A stretch of 10,970 bases of DNA from Desulfobacterales bacterium. GTDB lineage: Bacteria > Desulfobacterota > Desulfobacteria > Desulfobacterales > RPRI01. The stretch covers positions 1 to 10,970 of the forward strand of contig JAUYEO010000193.1 in NCBI GenBank assembly GCA_030689795.1, in the 5' to 3' direction. The position numbers and the translations under genes were made by a program. Positions within the stretch are counted from its first letter, which is position 1. Every line of letters begins with the position of its first letter. Under the pieces are notes generated by a model that was given only the letters and a program-made list of their open reading frames with translations, was not told the origin of the DNA and did not search any database. Below, piece after piece: positions 1-8,721 of this stretch.

Positions 1-48
1 TGTCTTCTTTTTTTGGTTGCAACCCTTAAGATCCTTTTAATGTTGACA

Positions 49-232
49 GACTCGTAAAAAGTCATATGCGAACGGATTTGAGATTTTTGGGAAATAGATT
101 TTTAAATTACTGAGCGTTAAAAATCACAAGGCTTTGATCCGCCGCAGGCGAAAACTTCTTGTGATTTAGCGAAGTGATTTAAAAATCCCCAAAAAGCTCA
201 TTAAGTGAGCATATTTCGACTTTTTACGAGTC
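49..232. mobile_element. MITE-like palindromic element, non-coding
   Basis: The ends are GACTCGTAAAAAGTC (49-63) and its exact complement (218-232). The interior is an imperfect hairpin: segments around 81-116 pair loosely with 169-200, and AAATCACAAG (121-130) pairs with CTTGTGATTT (158-167). No open reading frame of note is present. The boundary at 49 is inferred because the second copy near 10596 starts to match at the same base (40 bp with two differences, 49-88 against 10596-10635). It sits in the leader of pfaD, ending 26 nt before its start codon. No transposase is in the window, so mobility would be in trans, and this is inference. Confidence 0.65.
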
Positions 233-242
233 TGTCAACATT

Positions 243-250
243 AAAAGGAT
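243..250 (+). promoter_or_regulatory. Ribosome binding site that supports the TTG start of pfaD
   Basis: AAAAGGAT lies 8 nt before TTG at 259. An in-frame stop (TAA, 253-255) immediately precedes this codon, so translation cannot start further upstream, and the next in-frame ATG would remove the conserved N-terminal region. The site lies inside the right arm of the inverted repeat. Confidence 0.6.
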
Positions 251-258
251 CTTAAGGG

Positions 259-1902
259 TTGCAACCAAAAAAAGAAGACACAATTAAAGGCTGGTGGTCG
301 AATTCAGGCAAACTGCCAGAATTCGGCGCCCAATCAATTAAAGATGCCATCCTTGATGTTGCCGGACCGGTATATCTTGTTGATTATAAAAGCCATATTG
401 CTGTCGGTAAGGGTGGATCAATTTACATCGGGAATAAACCGCCGCGTACTTCAAATGGATATCCGCTTTTGGCATATGCTCCTCCGCTTCATCCCGAAAA
501 GCTGGGCGACCCGTTTTTCAAACAGAAATACAACATTCGCTATGCCTATATTGCAGGAGCAATGGCAAATGGAATTTCCTCGGTTAAAATGGTCACGGAA
601 GCAGGACGTGCAGGATTTATGGGTTTTTTCGGAGCTGCAGGACTGTCGCCTGATGTGGTCGATTCGGCAATCTGCAGCCTGAAAGAAAACCTTGGGGAAA
701 AACCTTTCGGGTTTAACCTGATCCACAGCCCCAATGACCCGGAACTTGAAAGCGCAATAGTAAACCTTTATCTGAAAAGAAAAATAAACCTTATAAGCGC
801 ATCAGCTTATATTGATTTTACGCTTCCGCTCATATATTATCGCGTCAAAGGAATACACCGGAACAGCGACGGGGAAATTATATGCCCTAACAGGATCATA
901 GCAAAAGTATCAAGGACTGAAATTGCAGGAAAATTCTTTTCACCGCCGCCTTCCAGAATACTTGCGCAGCTTGTTGAACGGAAACTGATATCAGGCAACG
1001 ATGCGGAGCTTGCAGCGCATATTTCTGTCGCCGATGATTTGACTGCCGAAGCGGATTCCGGCGGCCATACGGATAACAGGCCTGCTATTTCCCTGCTTCC
1101 GGCCATTATTTCCCTTCGGGATGAGATTGCTGATAAATTTGGCTACAGGCAACCGCCCTGTGTCGGTCTCGGCGGAGGAATATCGACACCTTATTCAACG
1201 GCCGCGGCCTTTGCCATGGGTGCTTCTTATGTTCTGACAGGCTCAATTAACCAGGCGTGTGTTGAAGCCGGAACATCTGAAACGGTACGCAAAATGCTGG
1301 CTGAAGCCGGCCAGGCGGACGTCACAATGGCGCCTGCCGCCGACATGTTTGAAATGGGAGTTAAGGTCCAGGTATTGAAACGCGGGACAATGTTTCCATT
1401 CAGGGCTGCAAAACTCCACGATCTCTATTCCAGATATGACAGCTTTGACGATATCCCTTCAGGCGACCGGACAATTGTTGAACGGGACATATTAAAATGC
1501 GGTTTTCTTGAAGAATGGGAGCAGACAAAAAAGTTTTTCGAAACACGCGATCCGTCACAGATAGAACGGGCTGAAAATAATTCAAAACACAAGATGGCCC
1601 TGGTGTTCAGATCCTATCTTGGAAGATCGTCAAACTGGGCAAAGGAAGGCGATCCGTCAAGAAAAATCGATTATCAGATCTGGTGCGGGCCTTCTATAGG
1701 AGCATTTAATCAGTGGGTAAAAGGCTCTTTTCTTGAAAAACCTGAAAACAGGAAAACTGTGACGATTGCCATGAATCTTCTGTTCGGAGCATCGGTAATA
1801 ACCCGTGCAGCATGGATTTCAAATCAGGGAGTGATTCTTCCGCATGAAGCAAAAAAATTTGCTCCGATGGAACTTTTGGATATATTAAAATATATAGATT
1901 AA
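259..1902 (+). CDS. pfaD: PfaD-family FMN-dependent enoyl reductase (2-nitropropane dioxygenase-like)
   Basis: This 547-residue protein has the length and motifs of PfaD, the stand-alone enoyl reductase that reduces trans-2-enoyl-ACP intermediates for PUFA-type and related polyketide synthases in the cytoplasm. Visible features are the N-terminal PfaD-specific region (GWWSNSGKLPEF, about 11-22), an FMN barrel with AEADSGGHTDNRP at about 263-275 (the family's catalytic-loop signature), GLGGGIST at about 302-309 for flavin phosphate binding, and the C-terminal W-GP-GAFN-W-G block near 475-490. The start is TTG at 259; an in-frame stop lies at 253 and a ribosome binding site fits. The stop is only 13 nt before the large synthase, which has no ER domain, so PfaD almost certainly acts on its ACP-bound chains. 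Its leader is occupied by a palindromic element. The family is certain; the substrate is inferred. Confidence 0.95.
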   Translation: MQPKKEDTIKGWWSNSGKLPEFGAQSIKDAILDVAGPVYLVDYKSHIAVGKGGSIYIGNKPPRTSNGYPLLAYAPPLHPEKLGDPFFKQKYNIRYAYIAGAMANGISSVKMVTEAGRAGFMGFFGAAGLSPDVVDSAICSLKENLGEKPFGFNLIHSPNDPELESAIVNLYLKRKINLISASAYIDFTLPLIYYRVKGIHRNSDGEIICPNRIIAKVSRTEIAGKFFSPPPSRILAQLVERKLISGNDAELAAHISVADDLTAEADSGGHTDNRPAISLLPAIISLRDEIADKFGYRQPPCVGLGGGISTPYSTAAAFAMGASYVLTGSINQACVEAGTSETVRKMLAEAGQADVTMAPAADMFEMGVKVQVLKRGTMFPFRAAKLHDLYSRYDSFDDIPSGDRTIVERDILKCGFLEEWEQTKKFFETRDPSQIERAENNSKHKMALVFRSYLGRSSNWAKEGDPSRKIDYQIWCGPSIGAFNQWVKGSFLEKPENRKTVTIAMNLLFGASVITRAAWISNQGVILPHEAKKFAPMELLDILKYID

Positions 1903-1909
1903 AAAGGTG
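1903..1909 (+). promoter_or_regulatory. Ribosome binding site deciding the synthase start (TTG 1916)
   Basis: AAAGGTG ends 6 nt before TTG at 1916. A longer reading with GTG at 1907 would place the start codon inside this Shine-Dalgarno sequence and adds only three residues (M-F-L), so 1916 is preferred. Confidence 0.6.
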
Positions 1910-1915
1910 TTTTTA

Positions 1916-4900
1916 TTGAAGCCGGCAGATAAATCAAAAATAGAAAACACGCCTGTGGCAATCATTGGAATCGGATGCCTTTTTCCGGGCTCTCCGGGAC
2001 TTAAAGAGTTCTGGCACATGCTTTTTCATGGAAAAGACGCAATAACCGATGTGCCTGAAACGCACTGGTCGCCTGAAGATTATTTCGATAAAGATCCGGC
2101 AAAACCCGATTATGTTTACTGTAAGCGCGGAGGCTTTCTCTCTCCGGTTGTGTTTGATCCGTCCGAATTCGGAATACCGCCCTCTTCTCTTGAGGCAACG
2201 GACAGTGCGCAGATCCTTTCTCTGATTGCCGCAAAGAATGCCCTTGAAGATTCGGGCTATAACGGGAACAAGACCTTCAACAGGGATAAAACAAGCGTTA
2301 TTCTCGGCGCAACAGGCACTCAGGAATTATCCATCCCCCTGGGTTCGAGGCTCGGTCATCCGAAATGGAAAAAGGCCCTTCGCGATTCCGGCATCTCTTC
2401 AGATAAATCGGAAGAGATAATAAAGAGAATATCCTCTTCATATGTTTCATGGCAGGAAAATTCATTCCCCGGGCTTCTCGGAAACGTCATTGCAGGAAGA
2501 ATATGCAACCGCCTTGATCTTGGAGGAACAAATTGCGTTGTTGATGCGGCATGCGCAAGCTCATTAAGCGCAATCCATCTCGCCGTTATGGAACTCTCTT
2601 TGGGCCGGAGCGACATGGTTATCACCGGCGGAGTCGATGCGTTAAATGATATTTTCATGCATATGTGCTTTTCAAAAACCCGCATCCTTTCTCCGACCGG
2701 CGATGTCAGGCCGTTTTCAAAAGATGCCGACGGCACCGTGCTTGGAGAGGGAATCGGGATTATTGTTTTAAAAAGATTACATGATGCCGAAAGAGACCGT
2801 GATAAAATATATGCGGTTATAAGAGGTATAGGAACTTCAAGCGACGGGAAATCTCAAAGCATCTATGCGCCGAGAAAAGAAGGACAGAAAAAAGCTTTAA
2901 GCATGGCCTACAGAAATTCAGGCATCGATCCTTCCACCGTTGAACTCGTAGAGGCTCACGGAACCGGAACGCGTGTCGGAGATATGGTCGAATTCCAGGC
3001 ATTAAACGAGGTCTTCGCAGATTCCGGTGTAAAACCGCAAAATTGCGCCATCGGCTCCGTAAAGTCGATGATAGGCCACACAAAGGCGGCGGCAGGTTCT
3101 GCTGGATTGATAAAGGCGGCTCTTTCTCTTTATCACAAGACCCTTTTGCCTACCATCAAGGCTGAAGAACCCGATCCCAATATGGGAATTTCAGACAGCC
3201 CCTTTTATCTGAATTCATCAAGCCGTCCGTGGTTTTCAAAAAAGAGCAGCCCAAGGCGCTGCGGTGTAAGCTCTTTTGGTTTCGGCGGAAGCAATTTTCA
3301 TGCGGTACTCGAAGAATACGACAAAGTAAAAAGAAAAACCGCGTGGGACGGGTCTGTTGAGATTATTGCGTTTTCAGCATCCTCACATTCTGAACTGTTT
3401 AAACAGGTATCGGATTTTAAATCCAGGATTGAAAAAGATCATTCAGCCGGCACAATCGCATTTGAAGCCGCAGGAACAAGAAAGTATTTTTCACCGGCAG
3501 ATCAGTGCAGGATTCTTTTTGCTGCCCGGAAAATTCATAATTCGCCGGATCGCTCGTTTGAAGAGCTCCATTCACTTCTTCTGAAGGGCCTTGGCATCAT
3601 GGAAACAAACAGAGGGAAAACCGAATGGGATGCCGGTAATATTTTTTATGGAGAAAGTGCCAATCCCGGAAAAATTGCTTTTATATTTCCCGGCCAGGGA
3701 AGTCAGTATGTCGGTATGGGCCGTGATCTGGTCTGTATCTTCCCGGAAGCACATGAATCCCTCGAAAAAGCAAACGGCATATTCAGCAACCAATTTTCAC
3801 TTACAGATTATATTTACCCGATTCCGGTTCAAAGCGAAACCGGAAAGAGAACCCAGGAAGAAGAGCTGCGGAAAACGGAAATAGCACAACCCGCAATCGG
3901 TTCTGTCAGCATGGCTATGCTGAAAGTGCTCACCCGGTTCGGAATAAAACCTGATGCCGTTTGCGGCCACAGTTTCGGAGAGCTGACCGCTTTATATGCC
4001 GCCGGATGGATCGATCCGGATACTCTTATTCATTTATCCGTGTCCCGCGGCAGTTATATGGCATCATCTTCAACCGGCAGCGGCGCCATGATGGCGGTAA
4101 ATGTACCCGTTCCCGAACTTGAAAGCATTATTAATGAAACAAATGTCACGCTTGCAAACATAAACAGCCCGGATCAGAGCGTTCTCTCGGGACCGAAAGA
4201 CGCAATAGAAAAAGCGGAACAGTTATGCAGACAAAAGGGTTTTTCAACAAGGATTCTTCCGGTATCTGCTGCATTTCATACAAAGCAGGTGGAAAACGCT
4301 CTCAAACCGTTCATGCAGACATTAATTAATGTTTCAATCAGCCCGACTCAAATACCTGTTTTCTCAAATACAACAGGCAAACCCTATCCAACCGATCCTG
4401 AGAGCGTAAAAAGACTCCTCGGAGAGCAGCTTTTGCACCCTGTGAACTTTGCGGGCGAAATTGAAAACATGTATGAAAGCGGAATCAGGACATTTATCGA
4501 AACAGGTCCGAGATCCGTTTTAACGGGACTTGTAAAATCAATACTTAAAGGCCGTGAATTTAATGCGGTCTCAATAGACAGCTCTTCAGGCAGACTCTTC
4601 GGTGTGTTTGACCTTGCAAAGGTTCTCTGCCGCATTGCTTCGGCAGGATACGGCATAAATCTCGACATATGGGAAGATCCGCCCGGAAAGGCGGAAAATC
4701 GCCGTATGAGCATTCCGATATCCGGAGCAAACTACTCAACCCCGATAAACGGGATAAGTAAGTTTACAAAATTATTTCCTGCCGCTCTTTTCAGTACCCC
4801 CTTGAGGGGTAGAAAAACGCAGGAAATAATCTCTCACTTACTAAAGCAAACAGAGGAACGCCGCGAAGAGAAATTCAAACCTGATTCAACAGATGACAAA

Positions 4901-7900
4901 CATATAATAAAGCCGGAGATATCATCTTACGATCCTATGAGCACAACTAAAACAACATTTGAAAACAGAAATAATCCGGACCGTCTTGAACAGGCGCTCA
5001 GAGTAGTTCAGGAAGGGCTTAAATCCATGCAGAGCCTGCAGATGCAGACCGCTGAAACTCACAAGAAATTTTTGGAAACGCAGGCAGAGGCAGGCCGGGC
5101 TCTCCAGAAGATGATGGACAGCACAAAACATCTTTTTGATTCGTCTTTATCAGGAAACAACAAATCAGACATAATTATTAAAGCGGAAAAGCGCCTTTCG
5201 GATATAAAAGAAAAGATAGGCATTGATATAAAATCTTCCGTAAACACCGGTTACGAGGAAATCCCGGCGGAAAACCCGGCCCTGTCAAGAGGGCAGAAAA
5301 TCAGTTCTTGCGGTCTGAAAGAGAAAGAGTTTTTTTCAGACGATAAAGGCACATCCGGCTGTAAAATGATTCAAATCGAAAAAATTCTGTTGTCCACGGT
5401 AAGCCGGTTAACCGGCTACCCTGAAGAGACGCTTGCACTTGACATGGATCTTGAAGCCGACCTCGGAATTGATTCAATAAAAAGGGTGGAGATATTCTCC
5501 TGCCTTGAAGAAAACATCCCAGGCATAGCGTCAATCCCTCCCGAAACCATGGGAAGTCTTAAGACGCTCGGAAAAATCACGGAATATTTAACCGGCTATT
5601 TTCATAATAATGAGACTCAAAAAGTAAAAGCCGCCGAAGGCTTCTTAAAAGAGGAAATAATTCAAAACACCGGGAAAAATGAAATCTGCCCCGATAAAAA
5701 TATAAAAAAAATTCTTCTTTCCACGGTAAGCCGGTTAACCGGCTACCCTGAAGAAACGCTTGCTCTTGACATGGATCTTGAAGCCGACCTCGGCATCGAT
5801 TCGATAAAAAAAGTAGAGATATTCTCCTGCCTAGAAGAAAACATCCCCGGCATAGCAGCAATTCCTCCCGAAACCATGGGAACCTTGAAAACGCTTGGAA
5901 AGATCATTGAATACCTCGGGAAACCCGGTGCAAAGACAGTTATAACCGGGATTCCTGATGCATTTTCAGAAAACATACCGCCTGCCGTAACGGGTATTGC
6001 CGATAAAATATGCAAAACATTATCGGTGGAAAGAAATATCGTCTCGATTACCGAAATGCCCCTGACAACAACCGGCGGAATTCATTTATGGCCGGGCAGG
6101 TTTTTTATAACAGGAGAGAAATGCGGATTGTCCGAAGCAATAGCCGGTGAATTTGAATCGCTCGGTATCGGGGCAGAACTGTTATCTTTTGCCGAATTTA
6201 TTAAAAAACAGGATTTGTCGGACATTTGCGGACTTGTAATAATTCCGGACATCGGCTCAAACAATGAAACTTTACTGAAAAATGCTTTTCTTGCAGCAAA
6301 GCATGCCGCAAACAGCCTGATCTCTTCCGGGAAAAACGGCAAAGCAGTTTTTGTCGCCATAAGCCGCCTTGACGGAGCATTCGGATTTAAAGGACGCGGA
6401 ATAAGGAATCCATTTCAGGGAGGTCTGGCCGGACTCGTTAAAACTGCATCAGCCGAATGGGAAGGTGTCATTTGCCGCGCTATAGATATTGATCCGGAAT
6501 GGGAAGATAACGGTGAGATTGCAAAAGCGGTCGTTAATGAACTTTTTAATGCAAAGATGAAAGGATCTGTTGAAATCGGCCTCGGATCCGGGAAGCGTTA
6601 TATAACCGGATTAAAGCCTTTTCCCTATCCGGAAGGCCGGATTAATCTTTCTCCAGGCGATGTAGTCGTAGTAACCGGCGGAGCAAGAGGAATAACCGCT
6701 TCAGCCGCATCAGCCCTTTCAGGAATTGTGAAACCCACACTCGTTCTTCTTGGAAGGTCCCCTGAACCTTCACCCGAACCTTCATGGCTTACCTGTCTGG
6801 AAGACGAAATACCGATAAAGAAGGCGATACATGCCAATGATTACAGCGGCAACAATGCTTCACCCAAAGAGATAGAGAAAGCCTTCAAAAGATACATGTC
6901 CAGCAGGGAGATCGGCAGAAACCTCGAAAAGTTTAAAAAGGACTGCCGGAATGTCATTTACCGCTCCGTTGATGTACGTGATTTTAATGCGGTATCGGGG
7001 ATTATTGAGGAAGTCCGGTCAAAATTCGGCGGTATAAAAGCAATTATTCACGGAGCGGGAGTTCTTGAAGACCGCCTGATTATCGACAAAACATATGAAC
7101 AGTTTGAAAATGTTTTTGACACAAAGGTAAAAGGGCTCAATTCTCTTCTCTCGGCAACAGAGAATGATCCCCTTAAGTACATCGTGATTTTTTCGTCCGT
7201 CACCGCCCGCATAGGAAATAAAGGACAGGCCGACTATGCAATGGCAAACGAAGTGTTGAACAAAATAGCCCAGCAGGAAGCAATTGCAAGGCCGGATTGC
7301 CGGGTCATATCGATAAACTGGGGGCCGTGGGACGGAGGAATGGTTACCGGCACAATAAAGCGGGAATTCAATAAAAATAAAATTGAACTTATTTCCAGGG
7401 AGGAAGGCGCAAAATGCATGCTTCTTGAAATGATGGGAGATAAGAGAAACCCGGTTGAAGTTGTTATAGGATCATGTTCGATCTCAAGGGAAGACAAAAA
7501 AGCCGAGGGCCTGCAAAACGGAACTCACAACAAAATTGCCGATAAGCAGCATCTTTCTTTTAAACGCGAAATCGATGTTGAAAATTATCCCGTTCTTGAA
7601 TCACATATTATCGGGGGCAAGCCGGTTGTTCCTTTCGCGCTGATGACAGAATGGCTGGGGCACAGCGCTTTGCATGAAAGTCCCGGACTTTTTCTGTACG
7701 GCCTTGATGATATACGCCTGTTAAAAGGCATAAGGCTGGATAAGGGGAAAAAACTAATTCGTCTCATGGCCGGCAAGCCGGTGAAAAAAGATTCCTTCTT
7801 TGAGGTAAACGTTGAAATAAGGGACGGGATTAAGGACGGTGTGGAGCTGATTCATACAAGAGCAAGGGCAATTCTGGCCTGTTCCCCGGTAAAGCCGCCT

Positions 7901-8392
7901 GTATTTGAAATTCCTGATAGAATTGCTTCTAAAACTTATAACCGGAGCATGGATGAAGTATATGATAAAATTCTTTTCCACGGTTCTAAACTCCGTGGAA
8001 TAAGAGAAATCGTGGGTTATTCTTCCGAAGGAATGGTGGCACGCATATCTCCTGCCCCGCTTCCTCAAAACTGGATAAAAGATCCGTTAAGAAATAAATG
8101 GATAGCAGACCCCCTTGTACTTGATTCGGCTTTCCAGATGGCTATTTTGTGGAGCTTTGAAGAAATGAAACAGGTATCTCTTCCATGCTATTGTCAATCC
8201 TATCGCCAGTACAACAGCGCTTTTCCGCCCGAAGGAGTCACGGCAGTGCTTGAAATAAGAGAAACCACGAAGCACAAGATTATATGCGACATCACATTCC
8301 TTGATAAAGAGAACCTCGTCGTCGCTCTGTTAAACGGATATGAAGCAGTAATGGATGACTCCCTTCTCAAATCATTCAAACCGCAAAAATGA
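1916..8392 (+). CDS. PfaA-like iterative type I synthase: KS-AT-ACP-ACP-KR-DH
   Basis: A 2158-residue multidomain synthase for secondary lipid or polyketide chains. Ketosynthase (about 12-465) has C213 in DAACASS, H348 in EAHGTGT and H388 in IGHTKAAAG. Acyltransferase (about 585-880) has FPGQGSQ, S686 in GHSFGE and H788 in AAFH, which suggests malonyl use. A linker follows, with a coiled-coil block at about 1020-1080 (QTAETHKKFLETQ) typical before ACPs. Two nearly identical ACPs carry phosphopantetheine serines S1187 and S1296 in GIDSIK. The ketoreductase has a structural half at about 1340-1570, TGGARGI near 1587 and catalytic S1761, Y1774, N1778. The C-terminal dehydratase has H1897 in HIIGGKPVVP and D2070/Q2074 in LDSAFQ. 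All catalytic residues are intact. No ER, thioesterase, chain-length factor or second KS is present; PfaD next door fills the ER role. The domain order equals PfaA / myxobacterial Pfa2, but whether it makes polyunsaturated fatty acids is open. Confidence 0.93.
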   Translation: MKPADKSKIENTPVAIIGIGCLFPGSPGLKEFWHMLFHGKDAITDVPETHWSPEDYFDKDPAKPDYVYCKRGGFLSPVVFDPSEFGIPPSSLEATDSAQILSLIAAKNALEDSGYNGNKTFNRDKTSVILGATGTQELSIPLGSRLGHPKWKKALRDSGISSDKSEEIIKRISSSYVSWQENSFPGLLGNVIAGRICNRLDLGGTNCVVDAACASSLSAIHLAVMELSLGRSDMVITGGVDALNDIFMHMCFSKTRILSPTGDVRPFSKDADGTVLGEGIGIIVLKRLHDAERDRDKIYAVIRGIGTSSDGKSQSIYAPRKEGQKKALSMAYRNSGIDPSTVELVEAHGTGTRVGDMVEFQALNEVFADSGVKPQNCAIGSVKSMIGHTKAAAGSAGLIKAALSLYHKTLLPTIKAEEPDPNMGISDSPFYLNSSSRPWFSKKSSPRRCGVSSFGFGGSNFHAVLEEYDKVKRKTAWDGSVEIIAFSASSHSELFKQVSDFKSRIEKDHSAGTIAFEAAGTRKYFSPADQCRILFAARKIHNSPDRSFEELHSLLLKGLGIMETNRGKTEWDAGNIFYGESANPGKIAFIFPGQGSQYVGMGRDLVCIFPEAHESLEKANGIFSNQFSLTDYIYPIPVQSETGKRTQEEELRKTEIAQPAIGSVSMAMLKVLTRFGIKPDAVCGHSFGELTALYAAGWIDPDTLIHLSVSRGSYMASSSTGSGAMMAVNVPVPELESIINETNVTLANINSPDQSVLSGPKDAIEKAEQLCRQKGFSTRILPVSAAFHTKQVENALKPFMQTLINVSISPTQIPVFSNTTGKPYPTDPESVKRLLGEQLLHPVNFAGEIENMYESGIRTFIETGPRSVLTGLVKSILKGREFNAVSIDSSSGRLFGVFDLAKVLCRIASAGYGINLDIWEDPPGKAENRRMSIPISGANYSTPINGISKFTKLFPAALFSTPLRGRKTQEIISHLLKQTEERREEKFKPDSTDDKHIIKPEISSYDPMSTTKTTFENRNNPDRLEQALRVVQEGLKSMQSLQMQTAETHKKFLETQAEAGRALQKMMDSTKHLFDSSLSGNNKSDIIIKAEKRLSDIKEKIGIDIKSSVNTGYEEIPAENPALSRGQKISSCGLKEKEFFSDDKGTSGCKMIQIEKILLSTVSRLTGYPEETLALDMDLEADLGIDSIKRVEIFSCLEENIPGIASIPPETMGSLKTLGKITEYLTGYFHNNETQKVKAAEGFLKEEIIQNTGKNEICPDKNIKKILLSTVSRLTGYPEETLALDMDLEADLGIDSIKKVEIFSCLEENIPGIAAIPPETMGTLKTLGKIIEYLGKPGAKTVITGIPDAFSENIPPAVTGIADKICKTLSVERNIVSITEMPLTTTGGIHLWPGRFFITGEKCGLSEAIAGEFESLGIGAELLSFAEFIKKQDLSDICGLVIIPDIGSNNETLLKNAFLAAKHAANSLISSGKNGKAVFVAISRLDGAFGFKGRGIRNPFQGGLAGLVKTASAEWEGVICRAIDIDPEWEDNGEIAKAVVNELFNAKMKGSVEIGLGSGKRYITGLKPFPYPEGRINLSPGDVVVVTGGARGITASAASALSGIVKPTLVLLGRSPEPSPEPSWLTCLEDEIPIKKAIHANDYSGNNASPKEIEKAFKRYMSSREIGRNLEKFKKDCRNVIYRSVDVRDFNAVSGIIEEVRSKFGGIKAIIHGAGVLEDRLIIDKTYEQFENVFDTKVKGLNSLLSATENDPLKYIVIFSSVTARIGNKGQADYAMANEVLNKIAQQEAIARPDCRVISINWGPWDGGMVTGTIKREFNKNKIELISREEGAKCMLLEMMGDKRNPVEVVIGSCSISREDKKAEGLQNGTHNKIADKQHLSFKREIDVENYPVLESHIIGGKPVVPFALMTEWLGHSALHESPGLFLYGLDDIRLLKGIRLDKGKKLIRLMAGKPVKKDSFFEVNVEIRDGIKDGVELIHTRARAILACSPVKPPVFEIPDRIASKTYNRSMDEVYDKILFHGSKLRGIREIVGYSSEGMVARISPAPLPQNWIKDPLRNKWIADPLVLDSAFQMAILWSFEEMKQVSLPCYCQSYRQYNSAFPPEGVTAVLEIRETTKHKIICDITFLDKENLVVALLNGYEAVMDDSLLKSFKPQK
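4757..4842. repeat. 86-bp nested hairpin inside the synthase linker
   Basis: Three nested complementary pairs share nearly one centre: AGTAAGT (4757-4763) with ACTTACT (4836-4842), ATTATTTCCTG (4771-4781) with CAGGAAATAAT (4820-4830), and TACCCC (4795-4800) with GGGGTA (4806-4811). The frame stays open, encoding about residues 948-976 in the low-conservation stretch between AT and the coiled coil. It looks like a small palindromic unit tolerated in a flexible linker; it could also be chance structure. Confidence 0.6.
5381..5917 (+). repeat. Tandem duplication of an ACP-coding segment (period 327 bp)
   Basis: About 210 bp at 5381-5590 recurs at 5708-5917, an exact offset of 109 codons. Over roughly 70 residues the copies differ at about five positions (for example R/K after DSIK, S/A, S/T, T/I), and long identical runs include silent positions, among them the 16-bp palindrome AGCCGGTTAACCGGCT at 5402-5417 and 5729-5744. 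The linkers between and after the copies are not similar. This indicates a recent duplication or ongoing gene conversion between ACPs. Confidence 0.9.
6761..6784 (+). repeat. Two tandem 12-bp units coding PEPS-PEPS in the KR domain
   Basis: CCTGAACCTTCA is followed directly by CCCGAACCTTCA, one base different, giving a duplicated Pro-Glu-Pro-Ser just after LLGRS of the ketoreductase. Proline/glutamate-rich sequence here is common in this KR type, so this is probably a minor loop expansion. Confidence 0.7.
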
Positions 8393-8721
8393 GCAGATAT
8401 TTTATCCACCAGCCGCTGAACTCAGAAATTACGTCTATCGGCGGCCATTATCTTTTTACTAAAGAAGTCCGCATTCCTTATAGTAACCGTGATATTTTAT
8501 ACGTAACAGGTTGCGCCGTCTTCGACACAACCTGCTGCGGCGCTGGCGGCTGTGCTTTCGCCAATGTTCCGGGATATATTATTGGCTGGAAGGAAAAAAA
8601 TGACTCAAACGACCTTCTGGTTTCGGCAGTTGAACATGTGACCGATATAAAAATTCAAAATGCGATAAGAGAAATCATCAGAAAAAATGAAGGCATAACT
8701 CAGGTTAACTTTTATGAATGA
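8389..8721 (+). CDS. Uncharacterised 110-residue Cys-containing protein, coupled to the synthase
   Basis: I do not recognise a named family. The reading frame starts with ATG in a 4-nt ATGA overlap with the stop of the synthase, a standard sign of translational coupling, and its own stop overlaps the next start in the same way. The protein has no signal peptide or clear membrane segment. Its distinctive part is residues 40-56, with cysteines 42, 49, 50 and 55 in a glycine-rich setting (TGCAVFDTTCCGAGGC), which could bind a metal or form disulfides. A mixed-charge C-terminal part (about 76-110) looks helical then beta. The placement suggests a role with the lipid synthase or its product, but that rests on position only. 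The gene being real is likely, given coupling on both sides. Confidence 0.75.
   Translation: MSRYFIHQPLNSEITSIGGHYLFTKEVRIPYSNRDILYVTGCAVFDTTCCGAGGCAFANVPGYIIGWKEKNDSNDLLVSAVEHVTDIKIQNAIREIIRKNEGITQVNFYE

Larger units (their letters stand above)
1..280. repeat. Long inverted repeat with perfect 63-bp arms (1-63 and 218-280)
   Basis: Base i pairs with base 281-i without a mismatch from 1/280 to 63/218; pairing first fails at 64/217. Inside that, the pairing continues only imperfectly through the MITE-like core. The right arm includes the ribosome binding site, the TTG start and the first seven codons of pfaD, so the left arm is a mirror image of the start of that gene. The repeat is still perfect at base 1, so its outer end lies beyond the window. 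Insertion of a mobile element produces direct target duplications, not inverted flanks, so this structure needs a fold-back event, either biological or technical. Confidence 0.9.

Noticed and set aside
43..71. TTGACA at 43-48 as a -35 box for a promoter
   Set aside because: No acceptable -10 box lies at 16-18 bp spacing (the bases there are TGCGAA), and it is part of the inverted repeat.
1907..1915. GTG at 1907 as the synthase start
   Set aside because: It falls within the AAAGGTG ribosome binding site; TTG at 1916 has correct spacing.
2356..2736. Minus-strand open frame of 126 codons within the KS region
   Set aside because: It is antisense to the conserved ketosynthase active-site region and encodes nothing recognisable.
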